A stretch of 64,000 nt of DNA from Rhizobium sp. P38BS-XIX (GCF_012641435.1 NZ_JABAIJ010000001.1:248001-312000), one strand, 5' to 3'. Shown: positions 18,998 to 27,757, counted from the stretch's first letter. Notes: generated by a model not told the origin, from the sequence alone. Numbers and translations are program-made.

Positions 18998-19912
18998 TCA
19001 GTGCTGGGCGGGCTTTCGGGCGAGGAGCCCGGTGGAGAGGGCGACGCCGGCGCCGGTGACGATTGCGGCGGCGATGCCGGCAATGCCGATTTCTTCGCCG
19101 AGCAGGAGGCCGCCGCCGATCGTCGCGAGAACCGGGGTGATCGCGGTGAATGCCGCGGCTTGCGTGCCGCCGAGAGCCTGCACGGCAAGGCCATAGGCCA
19201 GAGTGGCGGCGAGACCGGACAGCAGGCCCTGGCTGACGATCTGCAGGCCGATTTCCGGCAGCGGCACCGAGGTCAGCGAGCTGCCGACGGTGGCGGCCAG
19301 TGCGATATGGATGAGGAACGACCAGACAGCAATGACGGCACTCGACTGCACAGCGCTCAACCCTGAGCGACGGAAGGCATGAGTGTAGCTTGCCCAAAGC
19401 ACAGCCGATAGCGGCAGCAGCGTGAAGCCTTCCCATGAGATCTGCACGCCACAGAGGCTGCGTGCCAGGAGAATCACAACGCCTGCGACGATGCCGCCAA
19501 GGCCAAGCCAGCGGGTGATATCAAGCCGCTCACGAAACAACAGTACGCCGATCAGGGCGGTTGCGAGCGGCATGGAGCCGCCGAGCAGGATGCCGGCCGC
19601 CGAAGCAGGCGTGAACTGAATGGCAAGCGTGGTCAACTGGAAGAAGAGGGCGCCGGAGCCGCAAACCATCAGCGCCAGCAGCTTCAGCGGCACACCCTTC
19701 GGCAGAAGGCCAGTCTTCCACCAGACGGGAGCGAGCACCAGCGCCGGCACGCCGTAACGGATCAGGCCGAGGTCGATCGTGCTCATGTCCGCTTCGGCCG
19801 TATGACGCGTGGCCAGGATCCAGTTTGCCCAGATCAAGACAGTGACGACGGCACCGGCATAACCGATCATGGTGGGGGTTGCCTTGCGGGTGGAGAGAGG
19901 CAAAGCGGTCAT
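18998..19912 (-). CDS. EamA/DMT family transporter (metabolite exporter)
   Basis: The 304-residue protein has ten predicted membrane helices in two EamA halves, for example IGYAGAVVTVLIWANWI at the N-terminus and the repeat half starting at LPLSAVLWASYTHAF. These proteins export amino acids or other small metabolites across the inner membrane. The start at 19912 is chosen over ATG 19918 and the longer 20011 frame because AAAGGA sits 7 bases before it. It is divergent from an Lrp/AsnC regulator 145 bp away, a layout often seen for regulated amino-acid exporters. The substrate is unknown. Confidence 0.9.
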   Translation of the reverse strand: MTALPLSTRKATPTMIGYAGAVVTVLIWANWILATRHTAEADMSTIDLGLIRYGVPALVLAPVWWKTGLLPKGVPLKLLALMVCGSGALFFQLTTLAIQFTPASAAGILLGGSMPLATALIGVLLFRERLDITRWLGLGGIVAGVVILLARSLCGVQISWEGFTLLPLSAVLWASYTHAFRRSGLSAVQSSAVIAVWSFLIHIALAATVGSSLTSVPLPEIGLQIVSQGLLSGLAATLAYGLAVQALGGTQAAAFTAITPVLATIGGGLLLGEEIGIAGIAAAIVTGAGVALSTGLLARKPAQH

Positions 19913-20031
19913 CGACATATCCTTTCCAGCGATCCTGAATGCCGTTCGAATGAGGAAAAGATAGCGCCGGAGGCCGCGGCATGTCCTTGCTAGTTGTGGC
20001 TCAGAATTCATGATATCAGCAATAATCTGCC

Positions 20032-20048
20032 AATCTGAAAATCAGATT
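20032..20048. promoter_or_regulatory. Inverted repeat, candidate Lrp/AsnC-type operator
   Basis: AATCTGA-AAA-TCAGATT is a perfect 7+3+7 inverted repeat ending 9 bases before the regulator start. It lies in the shared promoter region of the regulator and the EamA gene. Its size and AT-rich centre fit Lrp-family sites. Binding is an inference. Confidence 0.5.
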
Positions 20049-20057
20049 TTCTCGAAT

Positions 20058-20531
20058 ATGCTAAAACTCGATAAATTCGATATCGCCATCCTCAATTGTC
20101 TGCAGGAGGATGCGCGCGCCACCAACGTCGAGATCGCCGAGCGCGTAAACCTTTCGCCGTCGCCGTGTCTCAGGCGCATTCGCAATCTGGAAAAATCCGG
20201 GCTTCTGCGCGGCTATCGCGCCGATATCGATCGCAAGGAAGCCGGCCTCGGCCTGACGGTCTTTGTGGAGCTCAAGGTCGGTCATCACTCCAAGGAGAAC
20301 TCCGAAATGCAGCAGGCAGCATTGCTCGCCATTCCGGAGGTCGTCGCCTGCCATCTGATTTCGGGAACGGCCGATTTCCTGGCAGAAGTCGTGGTGGCGG
20401 ATCTTGCCGCCTATGAAAAGGTGATGTCCGAGAAGCTTCTGGTGCTTCCAGGCGTGGTCGATCTGCGCTCGAATTTTGCGATCCGGACACTTAAGACCAA
20501 TGGCGTTCTGAAATTGCCGTCACCTGAGTGA
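20058..20531 (+). CDS. Lrp/AsnC family transcriptional regulator
   Basis: The 157-residue protein has an N-terminal helix-turn-helix (LDKFDIAILNCLQEDARA, then VEIAERVNLSPSPCLRRIRNLE) and a C-terminal RAM domain that binds amino acids and forms octamers (ISGTADFLAEVVVADLAAYE). The start at 20058 is used because it gives the standard family N-terminus. An in-frame ATG at 20010 would add 16 residues and run through the palindrome. It very likely controls the divergent EamA exporter and itself. The effector is unknown, though an amino acid is the family norm. Confidence 0.92.
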   Translation: MLKLDKFDIAILNCLQEDARATNVEIAERVNLSPSPCLRRIRNLEKSGLLRGYRADIDRKEAGLGLTVFVELKVGHHSKENSEMQQAALLAIPEVVACHLISGTADFLAEVVVADLAAYEKVMSEKLLVLPGVVDLRSNFAIRTLKTNGVLKLPSPE

Positions 20532-20538
20532 AAATGAA

Positions 20539-20561
20539 AAAGGGGCCGCATGGGCCCCTTT
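20539..20561. terminator. Bidirectional terminator between the Lrp-type gene and mgtE
   Basis: AAAGGGGCC and GGCCCCTTT form a 9-bp stem around a 5-base loop between two convergent stop codons. The minus-strand T-run (CCTTTTTCATTTTC) is stronger than the plus-strand one, so it mainly serves mgtE. Confidence 0.82.
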
Positions 20562-20582
20562 CGATAGAAAGATCGATGGTCT

Positions 20583-21956
20583 TCAGAGCATCGTGCCGCT
20601 GAGTATCAGCAGCGCAACGGAGAAGTAGATCACCAGGCCGGTGACATCGACCAGCGTGGCGACGAAGGGCGCCGATGCGCTGGCGGGGTCGAGCCGCAGC
20701 TTTTGCAGAACGAATGGCAGCATCGAGCCGGCAAGCGAGCCAAATGTAACGATGCCGATCAGCGCCGCAAACACGGTGAAAGCGACCAGCTGCCAGTGCG
20801 GACCATAGTCGAACAGGCCGATAGACTGCCACAGGATGATGCGGGCAAAGCCGACGAGACCGAGAATTGCGCCGAGCACGATGCCCGTGGGCAGTTCGCG
20901 CAGCGCCACGCGCCACCAGTCCGAAAGCTTGAGTTCGCCAAGCGCCAGCGCCCGGATGATCAGCGAGGTCGCCTGCGAACCGGAGTTGCCGCCGGAGCTC
21001 ATGATCAGCGGGATGAAGAGCGTCAGCACGACGGCCTTCTCCAGCTCGCCTTCGAAGTGCTGCATGGCGCTTGCCGTCAGCATTTCGCCGAGGAAGAGGG
21101 CGGCGAGCCAGCCTGCGCGCTTACGGATCATGCCGGCGAAGCTGATCTTCATATAGGGCTGGCCGAGGGCTTCCATACCGCCGAACTTTTGGGCGTCTTC
21201 CGTGGTGTCGGCGATCATCGTGTCGATGACGTCGTCCACGGTGACGATACCGAGCATGTGGCCCTTGTCGTCGACGACCGGAAGCGCCAGCAGGTCGTGG
21301 CGGCGGATCAGTCGTGCGACGTCCTCCTGCTTCATCAGCGGCGGCGCCGTGACCGGCGTGCCCTTCTGGGCAACCGTCAGAATACAGGCATCGGGCTCAC
21401 CGGTGATGAGGCGGCGCAGCGTTACGACATGCAGCAGCACGTGCGTTTCGTCGTCGAGCACGTAGATGGCATAGACGGTTTCGCGGGAACGCTCGACTTG
21501 GCGAACGTGATCGAGCGTCTGGGCAACCGTCCAGCTGGCCAGCACGCTGACGAATTCGGTCGTCATGATGCCGCCGGCCGTGCGCGGCGGATAGCCCATC
21601 AGGCCCTGGATCGCGTGCCGAGCAGCCTCGTCGAACGTTGCAAAAAGTCGGGCGCGAGCCTCGACATCCATTTCCAGGAGTACGTCGGCCACGCGGTCGT
21701 TGGACATGCCATGCAGCAGCCGGGCGGCATCCGCATTGGTCATGACTTCGAGGATTGCAGGAGCGTTGCGCAGCTCCGGCCGGTCAAGAATACGCACGGC
21801 GCGTTCTTCCGGCATTTTGGCGAGTATGCGTGCTGCTTCCGACGCCCCGAGCGCATTCAGCGACTCGACACGTTCGGCGATGGTTACGCCACGATTGTTA
21901 TTGATGAATGCACGAGCGGCATTGCCGGCCCGCGCTGGAAAGCTGTTTATGTTCAT
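20583..21956 (-). CDS. mgtE: Magnesium transporter MgtE
   Basis: The 457-residue protein has the MgtE order: an N-terminal helical superhelix with MPEERAVRIL and DVEARARLFATFD repeats (about 35-125), two CBS domains (about 140-260, PVVDDKGHMLGIVTVDDVID), then five membrane helices (about 285-455) with the GGNSGSQA pore motif. It is a Mg2+ channel gated by Mg2+ binding to the cytoplasmic N and CBS domains. The ATG at 21956 is preceded by GGAAAGG, which borders a long nested hairpin in the leader (listed separately). This suggests control at the RNA level. The identification is firm. Confidence 0.96.
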   Translation of the reverse strand: MNINSFPARAGNAARAFINNNRGVTIAERVESLNALGASEAARILAKMPEERAVRILDRPELRNAPAILEVMTNADAARLLHGMSNDRVADVLLEMDVEARARLFATFDEAARHAIQGLMGYPPRTAGGIMTTEFVSVLASWTVAQTLDHVRQVERSRETVYAIYVLDDETHVLLHVVTLRRLITGEPDACILTVAQKGTPVTAPPLMKQEDVARLIRRHDLLALPVVDDKGHMLGIVTVDDVIDTMIADTTEDAQKFGGMEALGQPYMKISFAGMIRKRAGWLAALFLGEMLTASAMQHFEGELEKAVVLTLFIPLIMSSGGNSGSQATSLIIRALALGELKLSDWWRVALRELPTGIVLGAILGLVGFARIILWQSIGLFDYGPHWQLVAFTVFAALIGIVTFGSLAGSMLPFVLQKLRLDPASASAPFVATLVDVTGLVIYFSVALLILSGTML

Positions 21957-22200
21957 TATAGCTCGCCTTTCCGGTCGATCCGCCGTCGTAGCGGATCGTG
22001 GCGAGCCGACAGGAGTCGGTTACTGCACGAATGCTACTGACGGCAAAGGCAATCGACTACTACTGTCGCTAGGCATCGAAAGATGGCTCCGGTTAATCGG
22101 CATGGAAAACGCTGTTCTCCACGTGCGGAGAAGTCGCGCCGAAGGCTCTAAAAGTCAAGAGGCGGAAGCGCCTAAACGCACGTTCCTGCGATAAAAATTT
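21957..22200 (-). promoter_or_regulatory. Structured leader of mgtE, candidate cis-acting RNA
   Basis: Upstream of mgtE on the minus strand lies about 240 nt of strongly folded DNA with no gene. Nearest the start, GCTCGCC pairs with GGCGAGC (21961-21967 with 22000-22006) around an inner 7-bp stem (GATCCGC 21977-21983 with GCGGATC 21991-21997). A third hairpin, CCGAC-loop-GTCGG, is at 22006-22019, and TTCTCC/GGAGAA pairs near 22113-22130. The mgtE ribosome site GGAAAGG (21966-21972) runs into the base of the outer stem. A TTGACT -35-like box lies near 22155. It does not look like the M-box consensus I know. Confidence 0.5.
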
Positions 22201-22261
22201 GTTTAGGCGGCTGCAAGATTTCGCGATGCAACAAAACATGGTGTGGCCGCGTTAAAATGCA

Positions 22262-22288
22262 ATGGCCGGATGTCCTTCATCCGGCCAT
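22262..22288 (-). terminator. Terminator after the quinone-reductase-like gene
   Basis: ATGGCCGGATG and CATCCGGCCAT form an 11-bp stem with a 5-base loop, 23 bp past the stop codon. TGCATTTTAA follows on the minus strand. Confidence 0.8.
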
Positions 22289-22310
22289 ATTTGCCGTGGA
22301 TTTCCGAGGC

Positions 22311-23324
22311 TCAAAAGCCTGATAACACGACCTTGCCCTTCATCTTGCCCGTCTCGACAAGCGCATGTGCCTTCTTCAGATTTGCCGCATTGATCGTGCC
22401 GGCAGTCTCCGTCAGCGTCGAGCGGATCTTGCCTGCATCCACCAGCTCGGCGACTTTCGTCAGCAGCTTGTGCTGCTCGATCATGTCTGCCGTGTTGAAG
22501 AGGGGACGGGTAAACATCAGTTCCCAGTGGGTCGATACGGCCTTGCGCTTGAAGGGAACGATATCGAGCGTCTTCGGATCGTCGATCAGAGCGAACCGGC
22601 CCTGTGGCGCGATGGTCTCGACGATCGAGCCGATATGATCCGTCGTGTTGGTCGTCGAAAAGACGAAGGCGGGCGCACCGATCCCGAGCGCTTCGATCTG
22701 CGGCGCGAGCGGCTTCGAATGGTCGACGACGTGATGGGCGCCTAGCTCCTTTGCCCAGGCTTGCGTTTCCGGCCGTGATGCGGTGGCGATGATGGTGAGA
22801 TCAGTCAGCGCACGGGCGATCTGGATGGCGATCGATCCAACCCCGCCGGCGCCACCGATGATGAGGATGGCATTGGTAGCGCCGGGAACACGGTCCTGCA
22901 CCTTCAGCCGGTCGAACAGCGTCTCGTAGGCAGTGATCGAGGTCAGCGGCAAGGCGGCGGCGGCCGCAAAGTCGAGGCTTTTCGGTTTGGCGCCGACGAT
23001 GCGCTCGTCGACGAGCTGGAACTCGGCGTTCGATCCATCGCGGCTGATGGAGCCTGCGTAAAAGACCTCGTCTCCCGGCTTGAACATGGTGACGTCAGGC
23101 CCAACCGCCTTGACGACACCGGCCGCATCCCAGCCGAGGATCTTGTATGCGCCCTCGGGCGGGGCAACGTTCGCGCGGACCTTGACGTCGACCGGATTGA
23201 CGGAAACAGCCTTCACCTCGACGAGCAGGTCATGGCCTTTCGCCTCGGGCGTCGGCAGCTCGATGTCGACCAGTGACGTCTCGGCGGAAATGGGTTGCGG
23301 TTGCTTGTAGGCGACTGCGCGCAT
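22311..23324 (-). CDS. Zinc-binding-type alcohol dehydrogenase / quinone reductase (MDR family)
   Basis: The 337-residue medium-chain reductase has a GroES-like N-terminal half (VNPVDVKVRANVAPPEGAYKILGWDAAG, read in parts) and a Rossmann half with GGAGGVGSIAIQIARA near 156. The catalytic and structural zinc cysteines of classical alcohol dehydrogenases are absent, so it belongs to the NADPH:quinone-reductase or ZADH2-like branch that reduces quinones or enals. It is divergent from an HxlR-type regulator 104 bp away, a pairing common for redox- or electrophile-responsive enzymes. The start at 23324 gives the usual MRAVAY N-terminus. Confidence 0.92.
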   Translation of the reverse strand: MRAVAYKQPQPISAETSLVDIELPTPEAKGHDLLVEVKAVSVNPVDVKVRANVAPPEGAYKILGWDAAGVVKAVGPDVTMFKPGDEVFYAGSISRDGSNAEFQLVDERIVGAKPKSLDFAAAAALPLTSITAYETLFDRLKVQDRVPGATNAILIIGGAGGVGSIAIQIARALTDLTIIATASRPETQAWAKELGAHHVVDHSKPLAPQIEALGIGAPAFVFSTTNTTDHIGSIVETIAPQGRFALIDDPKTLDIVPFKRKAVSTHWELMFTRPLFNTADMIEQHKLLTKVAELVDAGKIRSTLTETAGTINAANLKKAHALVETGKMKGKVVLSGF

Positions 23325-23399
23325 GGGAAAGGCTCCTGGTTTTGTTGCACAGAGGCTAGATGCGCATTATCCTTGAATGGCGCAAGAATGCACAATTTC

Positions 23400-23413
23400 T
23401 GTACGTAGGTACA
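23400..23413. promoter_or_regulatory. Inverted repeat, candidate HxlR-type operator
   Basis: TGTAC-GTAG-GTACA is a perfect 5+4+5 inverted repeat in the divergent promoter region, 15 bases before the regulator start. GTAC-containing repeats are typical of HxlR/YodB-type sites. Binding is inferred. Confidence 0.5.
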
Positions 23414-23428
23414 AAAAGGATACTGTCG

Positions 23429-23833
23429 ATGTCGGTTCCCCGCTCCAAGCTGGTTCAGAATTTTCCGGGATGTCCGGTCGAGGCGACGTTGAGCCTGCTC
23501 GACGGCAAGTGGAAGGGCGTGATCCTGTTTCATCTGATGGAGGGAACGCTGCGCTTCAACGAAATCCGCCGCAAGCTGCCCTCGGTGACGCAGCGCATGC
23601 TGACAAAGCAGCTGCGTGAGCTTGAGGAATCCGGGCTACTGTCACGCACCGTCTTTCCGGTCGTGCCGCCGCACGTCGAATATGCGCTCACGCCGCTTGG
23701 AACGAGCCTGCGGCCGATCATCCAGGCGATGGCCGTATGGGGCGAGGAGAATGTATTTTGCCACAACGGCAAGCAGGAGCTGGTTGCGCCCGCAGCGTCA
23801 TGCGTGGCCGGTGCGGCGCTCCAGGCCAACTGA
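23429..23833 (+). CDS. HxlR family transcriptional regulator
   Basis: The 134-residue protein is a winged-helix regulator of the HxlR/MarR-like type: CPVEATLSLLDGKWKGVILF, then RFNEIRRKLPSVTQRMLTKQLRELEESGLL and the wing VPPHVEYALTPLG. The single Cys before the core (FPGCPVEA, about residue 13) is the residue that senses quinones, aldehydes or oxidants in family members such as YodB and HypR. The ATG at 23429 is chosen for the AAGGA upstream, instead of a longer frame from 23360. Its 3' end overlaps the convergent MFS gene by 36 bp. It probably controls the divergent quinone-reductase-like gene. Confidence 0.92.
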   Translation: MSVPRSKLVQNFPGCPVEATLSLLDGKWKGVILFHLMEGTLRFNEIRRKLPSVTQRMLTKQLRELEESGLLSRTVFPVVPPHVEYALTPLGTSLRPIIQAMAVWGEENVFCHNGKQELVAPAASCVAGAALQAN

Positions 23834-25015
23834 AATTGCAAAGACGATAAGGCCGCCAACGGAAAGAACCGCGCCGACATAGCCCGTGGCGGCCGCGGTG
23901 AAGCCCCAGGAAATCACCAGACCGCCAAGCCAGGCGCCGAGAGCGTTGGCAATGTTGAAGGCGGAGTGATTGGAGGCCGCGGCCAAAGTCTGCGCATCCG
24001 CAGCCACGTCCATCAGCCGGGTCTGCACGGCGGGACAAGCGGCGAAACCGCAGCCGATCAGAAACACGCAGACGCACAGCATGACCGGGTTTGCCGCCGT
24101 CAGCGAAAACAGCGTCATGATGATGATGTTGAAGATCATCATGCCACCGATCGTACCCTTGATCGAAAGGTCGCCGAGGCGGGAGCCGACGATGTTGCCG
24201 ACATTCATGCCGATGCCGAAGAGCGCAAGCACGACTGGCACCATCGCGGTGCCGAGGCCCGCGACGTCGGTGGTCGTCGTGGCGACATAGCTGAAGATTG
24301 AGAACATGCCGCCGAACCCGACGGCCGCGATGCCGAGGGTCAGCCAGATCTGGATCCGCTTTAGCGCGCCCAGTTCGCGCGTGATGCTTGCGCCTTCTTC
24401 GACCCTGTCTCGCGGCAGGAAGAGGGCGATCAGCAGCATGGCCGCAAGCCCGATGCCGCCAACCATCATAAAGGCGGCGCGCCAATTCAGGACCTGCCCG
24501 AGGAAGGTGGCGATCGGCGTGCCGATGAGAGTGGCGATCGTCAGGCCGAGCATGACCTGACCGACTGCGCGCACACGGCGGTGCGCCGGCACCATGGAGG
24601 CGGCTACGAGTGCCGCAACGCCGAAATAGGCGCCATGCGGCAGGCCGGTGATGAAGCGCAGAGCGGTAAAGCTTTCGAACGTCGGCGCAAACGCGCTGGA
24701 AATATTGCCGGCGGCAAAAATTGCCATCATCAGGAGAAGCAGTGTGCGGCGCGCCATCTTGGCGGCGAGAACGGCAATGATCGGTGCGCCGACAACGACG
24801 CCGAGCGCATAGGCGCTGATCACATGTCCCGCTTCCGGCGTCGTAACGCCGAAGGTCTCGGCCACGTTGGGCAGGAGACCCATGATAACGAATTCGCCGG
24901 TGCCGATGCCGAAACTACCGACGGCCAACGCCACCGTCACAAGCGCAATGGCAGTACGCGAAGGCGCTTCGAGAACGCTTTGGGTATCAAGGACATCGAC
25001 GGCAATATCGCTCAC
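23798..25015 (-). CDS. MFS transporter (drug or sugar exporter, AraJ-like DHA1 type)
   Basis: The 405-residue protein has twelve predicted membrane helices. The MFS motif A region reads LAAKMARRTLLLLMMA in the loop after helix 2, and an extended GxxxGPxxG-like helix 5 is visible (LTIATLIGTPIATFLGQVL). The pattern fits the DHA1 exporters related to AraJ and chloramphenicol-efflux proteins. The substrate is unknown. The start is GTG at 25015, with CAGGAG five bases before it. The longer frame from 25048 lacks a site. The 3' end overlaps the HxlR gene on the other strand, and the gene is not obviously in its regulon. Confidence 0.9.
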   Translation of the reverse strand: MSDIAVDVLDTQSVLEAPSRTAIALVTVALAVGSFGIGTGEFVIMGLLPNVAETFGVTTPEAGHVISAYALGVVVGAPIIAVLAAKMARRTLLLLMMAIFAAGNISSAFAPTFESFTALRFITGLPHGAYFGVAALVAASMVPAHRRVRAVGQVMLGLTIATLIGTPIATFLGQVLNWRAAFMMVGGIGLAAMLLIALFLPRDRVEEGASITRELGALKRIQIWLTLGIAAVGFGGMFSIFSYVATTTTDVAGLGTAMVPVVLALFGIGMNVGNIVGSRLGDLSIKGTIGGMMIFNIIIMTLFSLTAANPVMLCVCVFLIGCGFAACPAVQTRLMDVAADAQTLAAASNHSAFNIANALGAWLGGLVISWGFTAAATGYVGAVLSVGGLIVFAISVGLERRTGHA

Positions 25016-25336
25016 GAAAACTCCTGGGCGGCCATCATGTCGAAGCACCGCGAATCACACGACGAGCCCCTGACGCGGTACTCGGCGCTGCATTTTGAAA
25101 TATTGGACTGGGATGGCATGGACATGCCTCAAATAAGAGTATCGATGACCCGGATACTTCTGTCGCGTGCATTTTTTGCAGCGCAGCATGTCGAATGATG
25201 CATACGTGCTACGAGCTTCTGTGCCGTGTTTGCGCCCGTCATGCTTGAAATCGCTTGCGGTGGGACCATCTGAGATAAAGCGCCGGGGGTTATGGCTCCC
25301 ATCGAAATACAATTTGCGGAAAAACCGAGAGCCCCA
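25016..25336. other. Divergent intergenic region between the MFS and lipid-kinase-like genes
   Basis: About 320 bp without a supportable gene. It contains two short inverted repeats, GGCATG-GA-CATGCC at 25115-25128 and AGTATC-N9-GATACT at 25138-25158. Either could be a regulatory site for one of the flanking promoters. Confidence 0.4.
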
Positions 25337-26284
25337 ATGAAATTGATCGGCTTTTTCAATCGCGATGGCGGTACCTTCCGTACGACGGATATGGTCGCCT
25401 ATGAGCAGGCGGCAGAGCGGATTTTTCGCGATGCCGGCCATGATTTCGAGGCGCTGGTTGTCGCAGGCAAGGATGTCGTATCGGCGATGGAGCGCGCCGC
25501 GCGCCGGGATGACATCGATGGCATTGTCGCTGGCGGTGGCGACGGGACGATCTCAGCGGCGTCCGCCATCGCCTGGAAGAGCGGTGTCGCCCTGGGCGTT
25601 ATTCCCGCAGGCACGATGAACCTTTTTGCCCGTTCCCTGAGATTGCCGCTCGATATCTGGGAGTCGCTGAGCGTGCTTGCGACCGGCGAAGTGGATCAGG
25701 TCGATATCGGCAGCGCCAATGGCCGCGCCTTCGTGCATCAGTTCTCGGCAGGCCTGCATGCGCGCATGGTGCGCTATCGAAATAGCTACACCTACCGCTC
25801 GCGCATCGGAAAAATGTCTGCCAGCACCCGGGCTGCCTTCGGTGTCATTGCCAATCCGCCGGAGTTCGATGTCGATTTCGAGGCTGGCGACATTCGCGAA
25901 CGCCGTCATGTTTCGGCGATCTCCGTCTCCAACAATCCATTCGGCGCGAACGCGCTACTTTATGCCGATAGTCTGCGAACCGGCGAACTGGGATTTTACA
26001 CCGCAAAGCCCTTGAAGCCGCTCGGTGTGGCCCGTCTCGCCGTCGATATGCTGCGCGGCCGTTTCCGCGAGAATACCGACGTCATGGTCATGCATGCCGC
26101 GCAGGTTCATCTGTATTTCCCGAAGCTGTACCGTCACGCCAATTGCGTCATGGATGGCGAATTATTGCCGCTCGAGCGTGATGTGACGCTGAGAGTACAT
26201 CCCGGCGAACTCAAGGTCATGGTTCGTCAGGGAACCGCTGCCGTCGTCGAGCGCGAGGGGGCCATCGATAGCGTTGCCATTTGA
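25337..26284 (+). CDS. Diacylglycerol/sphingosine kinase-like (DAGK catalytic domain) protein
   Basis: The 315-residue protein has the DAGK catalytic core, with the nucleotide loop DGIVAGGGDGTISAAS (about 62-77) and GVIPAGTMNLFAR near 90, and a beta-rich C-terminal domain with the conserved FHQ-like segment (AFVHQFSAGLHARM). Such proteins phosphorylate lipids, for example diacylglycerol. Some bacterial members are involved in lipid recycling. The start at 25337 gives the compact family N-terminus (MKLIGFFNRDGG). An in-frame start at 25292 would add 15 residues and cannot be excluded. No membrane segment was seen, so membrane contact would be peripheral. Confidence 0.87.
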   Translation: MKLIGFFNRDGGTFRTTDMVAYEQAAERIFRDAGHDFEALVVAGKDVVSAMERAARRDDIDGIVAGGGDGTISAASAIAWKSGVALGVIPAGTMNLFARSLRLPLDIWESLSVLATGEVDQVDIGSANGRAFVHQFSAGLHARMVRYRNSYTYRSRIGKMSASTRAAFGVIANPPEFDVDFEAGDIRERRHVSAISVSNNPFGANALLYADSLRTGELGFYTAKPLKPLGVARLAVDMLRGRFRENTDVMVMHAAQVHLYFPKLYRHANCVMDGELLPLERDVTLRVHPGELKVMVRQGTAAVVEREGAIDSVAI

Positions 26285-26289
26285 CCCGC

Positions 26290-27630
26290 TCAAAGTCGGG
26301 GCAGATACGTCCGATAGTCGAAATCTGAAACGCTGCGCAGATAGCGGATTGCTTCCTTGTGCTTGGTCTCGCCGTAAAGCTTTTGATAGCGTTCCCCGAA
26401 GATGTCGGCGATGAAAGCGGAGGCTCGGAAGCGCTCGACTGCGGTGAGGAAGTCATGTGTCAGTCGAGGGGCATCCGCCGGCACATGCGCGGGCGTCGTT
26501 TCCTCGCCCGGATCCAGATCGTTCTCCAGGCCGAGCAGCATGCCGCCAAGGATCGCCGCCAGCATCAAATAAGGGTTCGCATCGGCGCCCGCGACCCGAT
26601 GTTCGATGCGCGCGCCCGGCCCATCCTTTTCCGGAATGCGCACGGCAGTGCCGCGATGGCCAAAGCCCCAGGTCAGGTCGACGGGGGCAAAAGAGCCCGG
26701 CTGGAAGCGGCGATAGGAGTTGGCATAGGGCGCAAAGATCAGCTGTGCGTCCTGCAAGGTCTGAAGCAGCCCTGCGCAGATAGACTTCAGCTTCTTCGGC
26801 TCGCTGCCGAACGCATCGAGAACGTTGCGGCCCTGGGTGTCGATGATGCTCGCATGGACATGCAAGCCCGAGCCGGCATGATCGGTATAGGGCTTTGCCA
26901 TGCAGGTGGATTTCAGGCCGTGCTTGCGCGCTGCCTGCTCGGCTACGCGCTTCAGCATGATGCAGTCGTCGGCAGCCACCAATGCATCCGGGCGGTGCAG
27001 CAGATTGACCTCGAACTGGCCGGGACCGAACTCCGCCGTCGTCGCATCTGCCGGCAGGCCCTGTGCCCTTGCATAGGCACGCAGCGTCTCGAGGTAATCA
27101 TCAAGAAGATCGACCGCGTCCATGTCGTAGAGCTGAAAGCCGTTCAGCTCGCCTTGATAGGTCAGGGCTGGCGGCGGCGAGGGGGTGCCCCGGTCACGCC
27201 AGTCTCCAGCCAGCAGGTAGAACTCCAGCTCGGTCGCAATGACTGGCGTCAGGCCGAGCGCCTTGTAGCGATCGACAACGGCGGCAAGAATGGCGCGGGG
27301 ATCCTGAAAGCTCGGGCTGCCATCGAGCTCGTGCATGGTGGCGAGCACCTGCTTGGATCCCGCCGGCGCCCAGGGCATGTCGGCGAGCGTGCGCTCATCG
27401 GCAACGCAGGTTCCATCCGGATCACCGATCGTCAGCGACAGGCCGGTAATGTCGTCATTGTCGTCACCCCAGATGTCGAGCGATTGCGTCGATGTCGGCA
27501 GCCGCACGCCGCCGGACCAGACCTTCTTTTCGGCAGCAATCGGGATCTGCTTGCCCCTGAGCCGGCCGTTCATGTCCGAGATCAGCACCTCGATGCGCGC
27601 GTTACCTTCGGTTGCGTTGTCGGCCGCCAT
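26290..27630 (-). CDS. Glutamine synthetase family protein (gamma-glutamylpolyamine synthetase-like)
   Basis: The 446-residue protein is a class I-type glutamine-synthetase homologue. Visible features are the N-terminal beta-grasp (VLISDMNGRLRGKQIP), a catalytic segment GPGQFEVNLLH (about 236-246) with glutamates, HVHASI, and RIEHRVAGADANPYLMLAAI. The shorter length and the divergent aminotransferase partner point to gamma-glutamylputrescine or other polyamine synthetases (PuuA-like) rather than the GlnA used for nitrogen assimilation. It would link glutamate to a polyamine with ATP. The substrate is an inference. The 127-bp gap to the aminotransferase gene should contain both promoters. Confidence 0.88.
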   Translation of the reverse strand: MAADNATEGNARIEVLISDMNGRLRGKQIPIAAEKKVWSGGVRLPTSTQSLDIWGDDNDDITGLSLTIGDPDGTCVADERTLADMPWAPAGSKQVLATMHELDGSPSFQDPRAILAAVVDRYKALGLTPVIATELEFYLLAGDWRDRGTPSPPPALTYQGELNGFQLYDMDAVDLLDDYLETLRAYARAQGLPADATTAEFGPGQFEVNLLHRPDALVAADDCIMLKRVAEQAARKHGLKSTCMAKPYTDHAGSGLHVHASIIDTQGRNVLDAFGSEPKKLKSICAGLLQTLQDAQLIFAPYANSYRRFQPGSFAPVDLTWGFGHRGTAVRIPEKDGPGARIEHRVAGADANPYLMLAAILGGMLLGLENDLDPGEETTPAHVPADAPRLTHDFLTAVERFRASAFIADIFGERYQKLYGETKHKEAIRYLRSVSDFDYRTYLPRL

Positions 27631-27757
27631 GCTCTTGTAAATCCCCCATGCTCACGGCATGGTCGTAAACCAAGATAGCTTGCAGTCAAGTCCAGCTGCG
27701 TCGCGGCGTTGACGGACTTGCCTGACAAGACCAATTCAAAGAGGGTTCGAATAAATC

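Noticed and set aside
20703..22040. A 445-codon plus-strand frame opposite mgtE
   Set aside because: Shadow of mgtE. The composition (Arg, His, Asp-rich) is typical of antisense translation in high-GC DNA.
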